Below, piece by piece: positions 24,838 through 34,944 of a DNA stretch of 64,000 bases (its first letter is position 1; the number at the start of each line of letters is the position of its first letter). The position numbers were made by a program, and so were the translations under genes. This DNA is from Hyphomicrobium_B sp001006785 (GTDB taxonomy: Bacteria > Pseudomonadota > Alphaproteobacteria > Rhizobiales > Hyphomicrobiaceae), in NCBI RefSeq assembly GCF_001006785.1, contig NZ_CDHO01000002.1, positions 558,001-622,000 on the forward strand, written 5' to 3'. The notes below the pieces were generated by a model that made no database searches, had not been told where the DNA came from, and worked only from the letters and a program-made list of their open reading frames with translations.

Positions 24838-25844
24838 TGTCCCGCCGCATCATCATCCTGGCAGTCATCATCGCGGGCGTCGCAGCGGCGGGATACTACA
24901 CTCGCGGCTTCGGCTTCTTGGACAAGCCCAACGAGGGGCTGGTCCTTTATGGGAATGTCGATATTCGTCAGGTGAATCTCGGGTTTCGCGTTGCGGGTCG
25001 TATCGCCGAAATGCCGATTGATGAAGGTGCTTCGGTCGAGGCTGGGGCAACTCTGGCGCAGCTTGACCAACAGCCATTCATCGACGCGCTGGCGGGTGCG
25101 GAAGCGCAGGTTGCGACCGCTCGCGCCGAACTCGAAAAACGGCGCAACGGGAATCGACCCCAGGAAATTGCCCAGGCGGAGGCTGCGGTCGCCGTCCGAA
25201 GGGCGGACATGGTGCGAACCCGAAAAGCCTTCCAGCGTCGCCGGGCGCTGGTTGCTACCGGCGCTGTATCCCAATCGGTTTTCGAGGCCGCCGAGGCTGA
25301 ATACCGCGCCGCCGAAGCGCAGCTTCGCGCGGCGGAGGAAGCCTTGGCGCTGCTGCGCGCCGGCTCTCGCGTCGAAGACATCGCGGCTGCGGAGGCGCAA
25401 CTCGCGGCCGCGATAGCGGAACGCGATAGGGTGAAAACCAATCTGGCCGACACGACGCTTAAAGCACCGGACGCTGGCACGATCCTCACGCGAGCGGCCG
25501 AGCCCGGTGCCATCGTCCAATCCGGCGCAACTATCTTCACGCTCACCATCAATCGGCCGATCCGGGTGCGCGCCTATGTTGCCGAACCCGACCTTGGGCG
25601 GATCGCGCCCGGCATGACCGTGTTCGTAACCACTGACGGCAACCCCAAAGTCTATCGTGGTGTCATCGGCTTCATTTCACCAACCGCCGAATTTACGCCG
25701 AGGACGGTTCAGACCGAACAACTGCGCGCCGACCTCGTTTATCGTTTGAGGATCAACGTCACCGATCCCGATGACCGTCTCCGTCAAGGTCAGCCCGTGA
25801 CCGTGAGGCTCCAGCAGAGCCCGGACCCAGGGGCGGGCCAGTGA
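24837..25844 (+). CDS. YbhG-like periplasmic adaptor of an ABC efflux pump
   Basis: A 335-residue HlyD-family membrane fusion protein. An N-terminal membrane anchor (residues 5-20) is followed by a split biotinyl-lipoyl domain (GRIAEMPIDEGASVEAGATL and LKAPDAGTILTRAAEPGAIV), a long alpha-helical hairpin rich in Ala, Glu and Arg (about residues 90-200), and beta-barrel segments. It bridges inner-membrane ABC permeases and the outer-membrane factor. GTG start overlaps the TetR stop by one base, so they are co-transcribed. Confidence 0.87.
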   Translation: MSRRIIILAVIIAGVAAAGYYTRGFGFLDKPNEGLVLYGNVDIRQVNLGFRVAGRIAEMPIDEGASVEAGATLAQLDQQPFIDALAGAEAQVATARAELEKRRNGNRPQEIAQAEAAVAVRRADMVRTRKAFQRRRALVATGAVSQSVFEAAEAEYRAAEAQLRAAEEALALLRAGSRVEDIAAAEAQLAAAIAERDRVKTNLADTTLKAPDAGTILTRAAEPGAIVQSGATIFTLTINRPIRVRAYVAEPDLGRIAPGMTVFVTTDGNPKVYRGVIGFISPTAEFTPRTVQTEQLRADLVYRLRINVTDPDDRLRQGQPVTVRLQQSPDPGAGQ

Positions 25845-25845
25845 A

Positions 25846-27576
25846 ATGACAGAGGCAGTTGCCCACGCTGTAGATGTCACCAAACGCTTCGCGCCCAATG
25901 CAGCCCCGGCACTTGATGCCGTGAGCATGGAGGTGATGGGCGGCGTGATGACGGGCTTGGTCGGCCCTGATGGCGCGGGCAAGACAACCCTGATCCGTTT
26001 GCTCGCTGGATTGCTCGACCCGGATGAAGGGGAAGTTACCCTTCTCGGCGAGCCCGCCATCGCGGCCGATAGATCGGCACTAGGCTACATGCCGCAACGC
26101 TTCGGACTCTACGAAGACCTGTCGGTTATCGAGAACCTTTCACTCTACGCTGATCTTCGCGGTTTACCCCCAGGGAAAGAACGCACGGAGCGCTTTTCCC
26201 AACTCCTGTCTTTCACGGACCTTGAGCGATTCCGCCCCCGGTTGGCTGGCCGTCTATCGGGCGGCATGAAGCAAAAGCTGGGCCTGGCCTGCGCACTGGT
26301 GCGGCCCCCTCGCGTGCTGCTGCTTGATGAGCCTGGCGTTGGCGTCGATCCCGTGGCCAGACGGGAACTATGGGCGATGGTCCGCCAGCTCACGACGGAG
26401 GGCATGGGCGTCGTCTGGTCCACCGCCTATCTCGACGAGGCCGAGAAGTGCGATACGGTATTCCTGCTGAACGAAGGCAAGCTGCTGTTCAGTGGACCGC
26501 CGAAGCGGCTGACATCCCGTGTCGAAGGTCGGACCTATCGTCTGTTTGGTCCTTCCGAAAGCCGGCGGTCTTTACTCGCCAGCCTTGTCCTTCGCGACGA
26601 TGTAAAGGACGCCACCATTCAGGGCGCTTCCGTTCGCGTCCTCATGGACGAAGGCGCTGCTGCGCCGACCACAGAACGATTCGGAATGTCGCAGGGCGAC
26701 CGAATCGAAGCCGTGCAGCCGCGATTTGAGGATGCGTTCATTGACATCCTTGGTGGAGGACCGAAAGGCGTCAGCCAACTCGCCGCGAGCTACAAGCCCA
26801 TCGAAAAGTCCGACGCGCCGGCCATCGAGGCGCGAGGGCTTACCAAGGTGTTTGGGACGTTCACGGCGGCAGGCGACATCACATTCTCCGTGCCGCAAGG
26901 CCGGATATTCGGCCTTCTCGGGCCGAACGGCGCGGGCAAATCCACGACCTTCAAGATGCTTTGCGGGCTTCTCACGCCGACAGCGGGCGAAGGCCGCGTT
27001 GCCGGCCATGATCTTCGCACCGCCAGCGCGGAGGCGCGTCAGTCTCTCGGCTACATGGCGCAGAAATTTTCCTTGTATGGCGATCTTAGCGTCAAACAAA
27101 ATCTGGACTTCTTCGCCGGAGCCTATGGCTTGAATCGACGCCAGCGGGCCGAGGCCGTTGCGCGCGTCATCGACATTTTCCAGCTTGAACGTCATCTGCC
27201 GGTGAACAGCGGAACATTGCCGCTAGGCTTCAAGCAACGGCTCTCGCTTGCCTGCGCCGTGCTCCATCAACCGCCCGTGCTTTTCTTGGATGAGCCGACA
27301 TCGGGCGTGGACCCTATCACCCGCCGCGAGTTCTGGTTGCACATCAACGGCCTCGTGCAACGCGGCGTGACGGTGCTCGTCACCACCCACTTTATGGAAG
27401 AAGCGGAATATTGCGACCGCATAGCGCTGATCTATCGCGCACAGGAAATCGCCCAAGGCACGCCCGAAGACCTCAAAATCCGCGCGGCTGAAATCAGTGG
27501 CGGCACAGACCTTACGATGGAGGACGCTTTCATTGCGCTGATCGAGGAAACGGATCGAAAGCGGGAGGCCGCATGA
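25846..27576 (+). CDS. YbhF-like tandem ABC ATPase
   Basis: A 576-residue protein with two nucleotide-binding domains. First: Walker A GPDGAGKTT (about residue 45), signature LSGGMKQKL, Walker B VLLLDEPGVGVDP. Second: GPNGAGKST (about residue 362), signature LPLGFKQRL (degenerate), Walker B VLFLDEPTSGVDP. It powers the two permeases encoded next. E. coli YbhF has the same double-domain layout. It begins one base after the adaptor stop. Confidence 0.9.
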   Translation: MTEAVAHAVDVTKRFAPNAAPALDAVSMEVMGGVMTGLVGPDGAGKTTLIRLLAGLLDPDEGEVTLLGEPAIAADRSALGYMPQRFGLYEDLSVIENLSLYADLRGLPPGKERTERFSQLLSFTDLERFRPRLAGRLSGGMKQKLGLACALVRPPRVLLLDEPGVGVDPVARRELWAMVRQLTTEGMGVVWSTAYLDEAEKCDTVFLLNEGKLLFSGPPKRLTSRVEGRTYRLFGPSESRRSLLASLVLRDDVKDATIQGASVRVLMDEGAAAPTTERFGMSQGDRIEAVQPRFEDAFIDILGGGPKGVSQLAASYKPIEKSDAPAIEARGLTKVFGTFTAAGDITFSVPQGRIFGLLGPNGAGKSTTFKMLCGLLTPTAGEGRVAGHDLRTASAEARQSLGYMAQKFSLYGDLSVKQNLDFFAGAYGLNRRQRAEAVARVIDIFQLERHLPVNSGTLPLGFKQRLSLACAVLHQPPVLFLDEPTSGVDPITRREFWLHINGLVQRGVTVLVTTHFMEEAEYCDRIALIYRAQEIAQGTPEDLKIRAAEISGGTDLTMEDAFIALIEETDRKREAA

Positions 27577-28700
27577 ACGACCGCTTCTATCCTCGACGCT
27601 TCATGGCCCTGCTCGTCAAGGAGTCGCTACAGATTCTCCGCGACCCCTCGACGATGCTGATCGCCTTTGTGCTGCCGCTGCTCCTGCTTTTCCTGTTTGG
27701 ATACGGCGTGTCTCTCGATACGGCGAGGACGCGGATCGGCTTGGCGGTTCAAGATTCCAGCGAAGCGGCGGCCAGCCTGGCGGGGGCCTACCGATCATCC
27801 CGGTGGTTTGAGGTTCAATCCCGGCGCGACGTGACTTCGCTCAAGGATGAACTGATCGCTGGGCATATCCGGGGCATCGTGGTCATTCCGAGTGATTTCG
27901 GCCAGAGGGTCGCAGCCGGGATCGACGCGCCGATCCAGGTGATTACCGATGGCTCGCTGCCGAACACGGCATCCTTTGTCGCCGCCTATGCCGAAGGTGT
28001 GCGGGCCACCTGGGCGGAAGGCCGTGCATTGGATCGTGGCGTGCGACTAGCTCCCGCAATCGCCCCGCTGCCCCGCTTCTGGTTCAATCCGGGCCTCGAA
28101 AGTCGGTTCGCTCTCATTCCCGGCTCGATCAGCATTGTCATGACGATGATCGGGACGCTTCTGACCGCGCTCGTCGTCGCGCGGGAATGGGAGCGCGGCA
28201 CGCTCGAAGCGTTGATGGCTACGCCCGTCAGCATGGGCGAGTTCCTGGCCACGAAAATCATTCCCTATTTTGTGCTCGGGCTCGGTTCGATGACGCTCTG
28301 CGTCATCGTCGCCGTCTTCCTGTTCGGCGTGCCCTTTAGAGGGTCGATCCTCGCGCTGTATGCGGTTGGCGCGGCCTTCCTCATGCCAGCATTGGGCCAA
28401 GGCTTGCTGATTTCGGCGGCGACGAAGAATCAGTTCGTGGCCAGCCAGGTTGCGTTGCTAACGGCATTTTTGCCGGGCCTGCTGCTGTCTGGATTTCTGT
28501 TCGAGATCGGCTCGATGCCGAAATTCATTCAGGGGATGACCTATGCGGTTCCAGCCCGCTACTTCATCCCGCCCCTGACCAGCGTTTTCGTGGTGGGCGA
28601 TCTTTGGCCGATGTTCGTTCGCAGCATCCTGGCGATGCTGGGTTTCGGCCTCCTGTTCTTCGGCCTCGCCTTCCGAGTGACGCGCCGGAGGATCGCATGA
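27573..28700 (+). CDS. YbhS-like ABC-2 type permease
   Basis: A 375-residue ABC-2 membrane protein. One N-terminal helix (residues 22-45) is followed by a large periplasmic domain and five C-terminal helices from about residue 175. The motif EWERGTLEALMATPVSMGEFLATK, typical of the coupling region of drug-export permeases, lies after the second helix. The start overlaps the ATPase stop by four bases (ATGA). Confidence 0.88.
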   Translation: MNDRFYPRRFMALLVKESLQILRDPSTMLIAFVLPLLLLFLFGYGVSLDTARTRIGLAVQDSSEAAASLAGAYRSSRWFEVQSRRDVTSLKDELIAGHIRGIVVIPSDFGQRVAAGIDAPIQVITDGSLPNTASFVAAYAEGVRATWAEGRALDRGVRLAPAIAPLPRFWFNPGLESRFALIPGSISIVMTMIGTLLTALVVAREWERGTLEALMATPVSMGEFLATKIIPYFVLGLGSMTLCVIVAVFLFGVPFRGSILALYAVGAAFLMPALGQGLLISAATKNQFVASQVALLTAFLPGLLLSGFLFEIGSMPKFIQGMTYAVPARYFIPPLTSVFVVGDLWPMFVRSILAMLGFGLLFFGLAFRVTRRRIA

Positions 28701-29821
28701 TGAGTTCCGCCAGCTTCGCGCGACTATCTGCGATCATCGTGAAAGAGCTATGGGCGGTCTTTCGCGACCCCAGGGCTCGCATCACCCTTATTGCGCCTCC
28801 GTTACTTCAACTCGTCCTGTTCGGATTCGCGGCGACGCTGGAAGTGCGCAACTTCGACGTTGGCGTGCTAGACCGCGATTCCGGCATCTGGAGCCATGAA
28901 ATTGTTTCGCGGGTGGCAGGCAGCCCCAACGTCGGCCGCATGGTGCCGCTCGCCTCGCCCGACGACATGCGGGAGGCAATCAACAATCAGCAGGTCATCG
29001 CCGTTCTCAGTTTCGATTCGCGATTCAGCGCGGCTATCGAGGGCGGGCAGATTGGCGAGGTTCAGATCGTCCTAGACGGGCGACGCTCGAACGCATCGCA
29101 GATCGTTTCCTCATACCTGCAACAGATCATTGGCCAGGTCGCAGCCGAAGCGCGCCCCGCCGCAACTCCAGGGCAGCCCACTACCCGAACCGTCGTCACC
29201 AACTGGTTCAATCCCGCGCTGATATACCTTTGGTTCGTGATGCCGGCGTTGCTTGTGACCCTGGGCGCAACCGGCACCTTGTCGATTACGGCTCAATCCG
29301 TTGCCCGCGAGCGGGAGCTAGGCACCTTCGATCAGCTTATGGTTTCGCCGTTGAGGGTCCACGAAATCCTCATTGGCAAGATGGCACCGCCTTTGCTGAT
29401 CGGATTCTTCAATGCCACGCTCTATGTGATCCTTATCCCCACGGTCTTCGGAGTGCCGCTTACCGGCTCCGTGGCGTCGTTCTACTTCTCTCTGTTCTTC
29501 TATGTAGTGTCGCTGATCGGCGTCGGAATGCTGGTATCCACGTTGTCGCAAACCCAGCAACAAGCCTTTCTCGGCATGTTTCTGGTGACGGTGCCGCTAA
29601 TCCTGCTGTCCGGCTTCGCCACTCCAGTCGATAACATGCCCGGCTGGCTACAGGTGATCGCTTTCGCCAATCCCTGTCGGCATTTCCTCGTCGTCTCCGA
29701 AGGCGTCTTCCTGAAAGACATGCCTGCGGCGGTCATTCTCGCGAACACATGGCCGCTGGCGGCTATCGCGTCCGTCACGCTGACCGTTTCGGCAATTCTT
29801 TTCCGCGCTCGGATGGAGTAG
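28697..29821 (+). CDS. YbhR-like ABC-2 type permease
   Basis: A 374-residue paralogue of the preceding permease with the same topology: N-terminal helix, periplasmic domain, then RERELGTFDQLMVSPLRVHEILIGK and five helices. It should form a heterodimer with it. ATG 28697 overlaps the previous stop by four bases; this start removes an upstream extension that lies inside the preceding gene. Confidence 0.88.
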   Translation: MMSSASFARLSAIIVKELWAVFRDPRARITLIAPPLLQLVLFGFAATLEVRNFDVGVLDRDSGIWSHEIVSRVAGSPNVGRMVPLASPDDMREAINNQQVIAVLSFDSRFSAAIEGGQIGEVQIVLDGRRSNASQIVSSYLQQIIGQVAAEARPAATPGQPTTRTVVTNWFNPALIYLWFVMPALLVTLGATGTLSITAQSVARERELGTFDQLMVSPLRVHEILIGKMAPPLLIGFFNATLYVILIPTVFGVPLTGSVASFYFSLFFYVVSLIGVGMLVSTLSQTQQQAFLGMFLVTVPLILLSGFATPVDNMPGWLQVIAFANPCRHFLVVSEGVFLKDMPAAVILANTWPLAAIASVTLTVSAILFRARME

Positions 29822-29824
29822 CCC

Positions 29825-31234
29825 ATGCGTCATCCCCCGTTCCCGGCACTACTAGCCTCTCTTAGCGTTGCGGCCTGCACGGTCGGACCAAGCTATGTCG
29901 AATCCAGCCCGGCGGTGGCGCCCGGCTGGATTTCCGCTGCCACTCCACATCCGATTGATGAAGATTGGTGGCGCTCGTTCAATGATCCACAACTCGTTGA
30001 ACTTGTGGAATTGGCTGTAACCAGCAACCACGACGTTCGGGAGGCGGAAGCGCGCCTACGCGAAGCGCGGGCGCTACGCGACGCCGCACGCGGTCGCGCC
30101 GGTCCAGATGCAGCACTATCCGGCGCGGCCACGGCGAACCGCGTCAGCGGAAACGGTCAATTGCCGGTTGCCAATGTTCCGGGGTTCGATCCTCAATTTT
30201 CCCTTTTCGATTTCGGATTCGATGCGTCGTGGGAAATCGACCTATGGGGCCGAACACGGCGTAGCATCGAAGCGGCGGACGCCCGTGCAGAGGCAATGCA
30301 GGAAGCCCGGCGCAATGTCATCTTACAGGTGATCGCAGAGGTTGTCCGAAGCTATGTCGATCTACGCGGCTCCCAAACTAGGCTGTTGGTTGCTCGCGCA
30401 GACGCCAACGCACAGCAGGCCATCGCCAGCCTGGTCGAAAGACGGTTTAGGTCCGGCGAGGCGTCGCGCTTCGACTTTGCTCGTGCCGACACACAGGCTC
30501 GGGCAGCCAGCGTAAGCCTTGATGGGATTGAGGCCGACGCGCGCGCGGCAGCCTATCGCTTATCCTTGCTAACTGGCCAAGCACCGGGGGCCACTTCACT
30601 TCGGCTGTTGAACCCTGGGTCGCTTCCGGTTGCTCCATCGCAGATTACGGCTGGGCTTCCATCCGAACTGTTAAGGCGACGCCCGGATATACGTCAGGCA
30701 GAGCGCGAATTGGCGGCGTTCACCGCTGACGTTGGCGTGGCCACGGCTCACCTCTTTCCGCGACTATCGCTCATTGGGTCGATTGGTCAGCAAGCTCAGA
30801 GCGCGGGCGATCTGGCATCGGGGGCGAGCACACGATTGCAAGTTGGGCCGAGCTTCCATTGGCCCATATTCTCCATGGGGCGCATCCGAGCGCAGATTCG
30901 GGCGGCGGATGCCCGAGCCGATGCAGCCATGATCCGCTACGAGCGGAGCGTAACGGGCGCGCTTACTGACAGTGAGACGGCGCTTAACCGATATGCCGCC
31001 GCACAGATCATGCGCCGGAAAGCGGAGGGGGCGACAACGCAGGCGGCCGCTGCGGTCGATCTTGCCCGCCAGCGCTACCAAGCTGGCGAGGACGACCTAA
31101 CGATATTGCTGGACGCGCAATCCGCATACAGCGCTGCGGAGCGTGCGAGCCTTGATGCTCGCGTCGGCGAACTGATGGCCGTTGTCGCTCTCTACAAGGC
31201 ACTAGGGGGCGGATGGGAGGCCGCCGTCTCATGA
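29825..31234 (+). CDS. NodT-family outer-membrane efflux factor
   Basis: A 469-residue TolC-like outer-membrane protein of the NodT/OprM lipoprotein type. The lipobox LSVAAC at residues about 15-20 is followed by two OEP repeats with GFDASWEIDLWGRTRRSIEAADA and LLRRRPDIRQAERELAAFTADVGVA, both hallmarks of the family. E. coli ybhGFSR lacks its own outer-membrane gene; here it is included, making the pump self-contained. It starts three bases after the permease stop. Confidence 0.9.
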   Translation: MRHPPFPALLASLSVAACTVGPSYVESSPAVAPGWISAATPHPIDEDWWRSFNDPQLVELVELAVTSNHDVREAEARLREARALRDAARGRAGPDAALSGAATANRVSGNGQLPVANVPGFDPQFSLFDFGFDASWEIDLWGRTRRSIEAADARAEAMQEARRNVILQVIAEVVRSYVDLRGSQTRLLVARADANAQQAIASLVERRFRSGEASRFDFARADTQARAASVSLDGIEADARAAAYRLSLLTGQAPGATSLRLLNPGSLPVAPSQITAGLPSELLRRRPDIRQAERELAAFTADVGVATAHLFPRLSLIGSIGQQAQSAGDLASGASTRLQVGPSFHWPIFSMGRIRAQIRAADARADAAMIRYERSVTGALTDSETALNRYAAAQIMRRKAEGATTQAAAAVDLARQRYQAGEDDLTILLDAQSAYSAAERASLDARVGELMAVVALYKALGGGWEAAVS

Positions 31235-31351
31235 TCGGTCTGCCACTGATTTTCCGGTCAGACATTCACAATGTTCCCGGTGTCCGGCGCGACGGTCGCC
31301 GTCGATTGACCGAGCACAGGTGAAACGGTGCGGCGGCGGCGTTCAACACCC

Positions 31352-32293
31352 ATGATCGACCGCAAATGGGGAGTGCCGACCTCGTTGGGTTCACGCATTC
31401 CCCTCGCGTCCCTCATTCAAACGCTCGCCGTCGCCGAATATCTGAACTTCCGGCACGCTGCGAACGCACTCGGCGTCAGCCTGTCGAGCGTCAGTGCTCG
31501 CGTGAAGACGCTGGAGCAAGACCTTGGCGTTTTGCTGTTCGAGCGCCATGCGCGAGGCGTCCGGCTGACAGAGGCCGGTCGCCAGTTCGTCGAGCATGTT
31601 TCTGCCGGCGTCGATCAACTCGACCATGCCGTGAAGACCGCCGGCATGGCGGCGTCAGGAGAGTGCGGACGCCTGCGCATCGGCGTCCATGCCCTGATCC
31701 CTCGCAGCTTCCTCGCAGGACTGATCGGACAGTATCGCGCAGACTATCCCGGCATCGAAGTCGAGATCACGGAAGGCACGGCACGCGATGCGGTTATGCA
31801 ATTGCGCGCCGACCGTCTGGACATCGTATTCATGGCAGGCACGCCCGAGCTACCCGACTGCCACACGCGGCGGATATGGACCGAACCGCTGGTCGCCGCG
31901 CTGCCGGATAGGCATCGGCTCGCCAAGCAAGCCGCCGTCACCTGGGCCGATCTAGCGGGCGAGACGTTCCTTGCCCGGCACGGCGGCACCGGCCCACAAG
32001 TCCATGACCATATCGTGCTGCGCCTTGCCGGACGCTGGCCGGCATCATCCATCCAACGCTTCGATGTCGAGCGCGGCACGCTGCTTTCCATGGTCGGACA
32101 GGGCTTCGGCGTCACCATCGTCGGCGCGGCTACGTCGCTGCTACGAACTTCCGACGTTACTTTCCTTCCGGTCGCGGACGAACCGGAGCCGGTTCCTTTC
32201 TCGGCCGTCTGGTCGCCATTCAACTGTAGCGCGGCGCTTCGCAATTTGCTCACCCTCGCAAGAGAAATGGGGCGAACTACCCCGGCGGATTGA
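31352..32293 (+). CDS. LysR-family transcriptional regulator
   Basis: About 313 residues. The N-terminal HTH (YLNFRHAANALGVSLSSVSARVKTLEQDLGVLLFERH in outline, residues about 30-65) is followed by a periplasmic-binding-like effector domain. A GTG at 31328 gives a longer version; ATG 31352 is preferred, with weak support. It lies between the efflux operon and traG on the same strand, so its targets are unclear: cargo or transfer genes. Confidence 0.8.
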   Translation: MIDRKWGVPTSLGSRIPLASLIQTLAVAEYLNFRHAANALGVSLSSVSARVKTLEQDLGVLLFERHARGVRLTEAGRQFVEHVSAGVDQLDHAVKTAGMAASGECGRLRIGVHALIPRSFLAGLIGQYRADYPGIEVEITEGTARDAVMQLRADRLDIVFMAGTPELPDCHTRRIWTEPLVAALPDRHRLAKQAAVTWADLAGETFLARHGGTGPQVHDHIVLRLAGRWPASSIQRFDVERGTLLSMVGQGFGVTIVGAATSLLRTSDVTFLPVADEPEPVPFSAVWSPFNCSAALRNLLTLAREMGRTTPAD

Positions 32294-32357
32294 GTCTCGT
32301 CCGCGATTCGTTACTGTCTTCCCGCGACAGACATCCGCGCAGATAAATGAGTGGACG

Positions 32358-32383
32358 CAACCCGTCCTATTTGCCGCCGATAG
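32358..32383 (+). repeat. 26-nt repeat upstream of traG
   Basis: Identical at 25 of 26 positions to 34945-34970 upstream of trbB. It begins CAACCCGTCCTATT and ends GCCGCCGATAG. Both copies sit 95-115 bases before the start codon of the next transfer gene, which suggests a shared control site. Confidence 0.65.
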
Positions 32384-32478
32384 TATCCGACAGCCCTCCC
32401 GCTCCACCTTTACTGTTGCCTGTCCCATAATTGCCTACTCTCTGATCGGCTCCGTCTCTTTTTCCGACTGGAGCCCGT

Positions 32479-34467
32479 ATGCGCGGAGGCCGAATCCTTT
32501 GGGGTCAGATCGCCGTCGTCTTCACCATCGTTCTGGTGATGACCTGGGCGGCGACGCAATGGACCGCATGGCGTCTCGGCTTTCAGGCGCAACTCGGCAA
32601 TCCATGGTTCGAGCTGGCTGGCTGGCCGATCTACTACCCACCCGCGCTGTTCTGGTGGTGGTATGCCTTCGACGCCTATGCGCCTTCGATTTTTGTCGAG
32701 GGTGGCGTCATCGCAGCGTCGGGCGGGCTTATGGCCATCGCCGCCGCAATCATGATGTCGATCATCCGGGCGCGGGAGGCGCGCAACGTCGCCACCTATG
32801 GATCGGCACGATGGGCCGAGGACAAGGAAATCCGCGCCGCTGGTCTGCTCGGTCCCGACGGCGTCGTGCTCGGCCGGCACGACGGCGACTATCTGCGCCA
32901 TGATGGGCCGGAGCATGTGCTTTGCTTCGCACCTACGCGGTCAGGCAAAGGCGTCGGCCTCGTGGTGCCGACGCTGCTAACCTGGCCGGGAAGCTGCATC
33001 GTTCATGACATAAAAGGGGAGAATTGGACGCTGACAGCCGGCTTCCGCGCGAAGCACGGTCGCGTCCTGCTGTTCGACCCTACGAACGCGAAATCCTCTG
33101 CCTACAATCCGCTGCTGGAAGTCCGGCAAGGCGAATGGGAAGTCCGCGACGTGCAGAACATCGCGGATATTCTCGTCGATCCCGAAGGGAGCTTGGATCG
33201 AAGAAACCATTGGGAGAAGACGAGCCACAGCCTGCTTGTCGGCGCAATCCTGCACGTCCTCTATGCCGAACCCGACAAGACGCTGGCCGGCGTCGCCAGC
33301 TTCCTTTCCGATCCGAAGCGCCCCGTCGAGGCGACCTTGCGCGCGATGATGGATACGCCGCACCTGGGCGAAGCCGGCGTTCACCCCGTCATCGCGTCAT
33401 CGGCCCGCGAGCTGTTGAACAAGAGCGAGAACGAGCGCAGCGGCGTGTTGTCCACCGCCATGTCGTTCCTGGGTTTGTATCGCGATCCCGTCGTGGCGCG
33501 CGTCACGGCGCGGTGCGACTGGCGCATTGCCGATCTTGTTGGCAGCAAGAAGCCGGTCAGCCTCTACCTTGTCGTGCCGCCGTCCGACATCAACCGCACC
33601 AAGCCGCTCATTCGCCTGATCCTCAATCAGATTGGCAGGCGGTTGACGGAGGAATTGCACACGTCCGGCAAGCGGCATCGGCTGCTCTTGATGCTCGACG
33701 AGTTTCCTGCGCTCGGCCGGCTCGATTTTTTTGAATCCGCGCTCGCCTTCATGGCCGGATATGGCCTCAAAAGCTTTTTGATCGCGCAGAGCCTCAACCA
33801 GATCGAAAAGGCTTACGGGGCGAACAACAGCGTATTGGATAATTGTCACGTCCGCGTCGCCTTCGCGACGAACGACGAGCGGACGGCGAAAAGGATCAGC
33901 GATGCGCTCGGCACCGCGACCGAGCTGCGCGATTCTACCAACTATGCCGGCCACCGGCTTGCGCCGTGGCTAGGGCATTTGATGGTTTCGCGGCAGGAGA
34001 CGGCACGGCCGCTGCTCACGCCTGGAGAGGTGATGCAGCTTCCGCCGAGCGACGAAATCGTGATGGTCGCCGGCACGCCGCCCATCCGCGCGACCAAGGC
34101 TCGCTATTTCGAGGATGCGCGGTTCATGGAACGCATCCTGACCCCGCCCGATCCGGCAGCCGATCCCGCCGCCGCGAACCCGTCATCCGACGATTGGTCG
34201 AGCCGCATCGTCGCGGCGACGAAAGCAGCGGCCCCGGCCACGGCCGGCGGGACCGAAGGCGATCCGGCCAATGCCGGTATCCGCCGCGAGCCGGAATTGC
34301 CGGAGCATGAGGAAATCGTCGCGCCGCCACGTCCGCCCGAACAGGAGTTCGACATTCTGGACGATGAACCGGACGTTGACGCCGCCAAAGCCCGCGCGCT
34401 GCGCCAGCGTATGCGGATGGTCGCGCGGCAAGCGTCGCTGGACCCCGGCGACGGCATCGAGCTTTGA
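32479..34467 (+). CDS. traG: VirD4/TraG coupling protein
   Basis: A 662-residue T4SS coupling ATPase. Two N-terminal membrane helices (about residues 10-30 and 70-95) precede the Walker A motif APTRSGKGVGLVVP (about residue 152) and Walker B LLLMLDEFPALGRLD (about residue 403). It links the relaxase-DNA complex to the Trb pore. The C-terminal 110 residues are Pro/Ala/Glu-rich. Downstream is a small RHH protein, ten bases away. Confidence 0.92.
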   Translation: MRGGRILWGQIAVVFTIVLVMTWAATQWTAWRLGFQAQLGNPWFELAGWPIYYPPALFWWWYAFDAYAPSIFVEGGVIAASGGLMAIAAAIMMSIIRAREARNVATYGSARWAEDKEIRAAGLLGPDGVVLGRHDGDYLRHDGPEHVLCFAPTRSGKGVGLVVPTLLTWPGSCIVHDIKGENWTLTAGFRAKHGRVLLFDPTNAKSSAYNPLLEVRQGEWEVRDVQNIADILVDPEGSLDRRNHWEKTSHSLLVGAILHVLYAEPDKTLAGVASFLSDPKRPVEATLRAMMDTPHLGEAGVHPVIASSARELLNKSENERSGVLSTAMSFLGLYRDPVVARVTARCDWRIADLVGSKKPVSLYLVVPPSDINRTKPLIRLILNQIGRRLTEELHTSGKRHRLLLMLDEFPALGRLDFFESALAFMAGYGLKSFLIAQSLNQIEKAYGANNSVLDNCHVRVAFATNDERTAKRISDALGTATELRDSTNYAGHRLAPWLGHLMVSRQETARPLLTPGEVMQLPPSDEIVMVAGTPPIRATKARYFEDARFMERILTPPDPAADPAAANPSSDDWSSRIVAATKAAAPATAGGTEGDPANAGIRREPELPEHEEIVAPPRPPEQEFDILDDEPDVDAAKARALRQRMRMVARQASLDPGDGIEL

Positions 34468-34477
34468 GGATACGCCC

Positions 34478-34939
34478 ATGACCACCCGAACCCGCATGAA
34501 CGTCTATTTCGCCCCGGACTTGCTCGCCCAGGTCGAGGCGCTGGCGCTGCGCCGCCAAGTGTCGAAATCCGCCATCGTCGAGGCAGCCGTCGCTTCCTTC
34601 CTGTCCGGCGACAGTTCGGATCGGCTGGAGGCGGCCATGTCGCGCCGCCTCGACAAGCTCGGCCGCGAGATCCACGCGCTCGACGAGGATCTTGCCGTGC
34701 TCGGCGAAACCGTCTCGCTGTTCGTCAACATCTGGCTTTCCGCCACGCCGCCGCTGCCGGAGAGCGCGCAGGCCGCCGCCCGCGCGAAAGGTGCCGAACG
34801 GTTCGAGGGTTTCATGCAGACGCTCGGCCGGCGTCTTGCGACCGGCGACAGGTTCCTCAAAGAGTTGTCGCGCGATGTCGATTCGCTTCCCGATAGTCCA
34901 TCGCAAGATCAGTTCGAGGCCGATGGCAGCGTAACCTGA
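34478..34939 (+). CDS. Ribbon-helix-helix (CopG-type) protein
   Basis: A 153-residue protein. Residues 1-40 (RTRMNVYFAPDLLAQVEALALRR, then SKSAIVEAAVASFL) fit an N-terminal ribbon-helix-helix domain. The rest is helical, with a hydrophobic stretch (LFVNIWLSATPPLP). Proteins like this regularly follow traG in alphaproteobacterial elements and are often annotated CopG regulators. It may regulate the trb operon or assist DNA processing. Confidence 0.78.
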   Translation: MTTRTRMNVYFAPDLLAQVEALALRRQVSKSAIVEAAVASFLSGDSSDRLEAAMSRRLDKLGREIHALDEDLAVLGETVSLFVNIWLSATPPLPESAQAAARAKGAERFEGFMQTLGRRLATGDRFLKELSRDVDSLPDSPSQDQFEADGSVT

Positions 34940-34944
34940 ATTTC

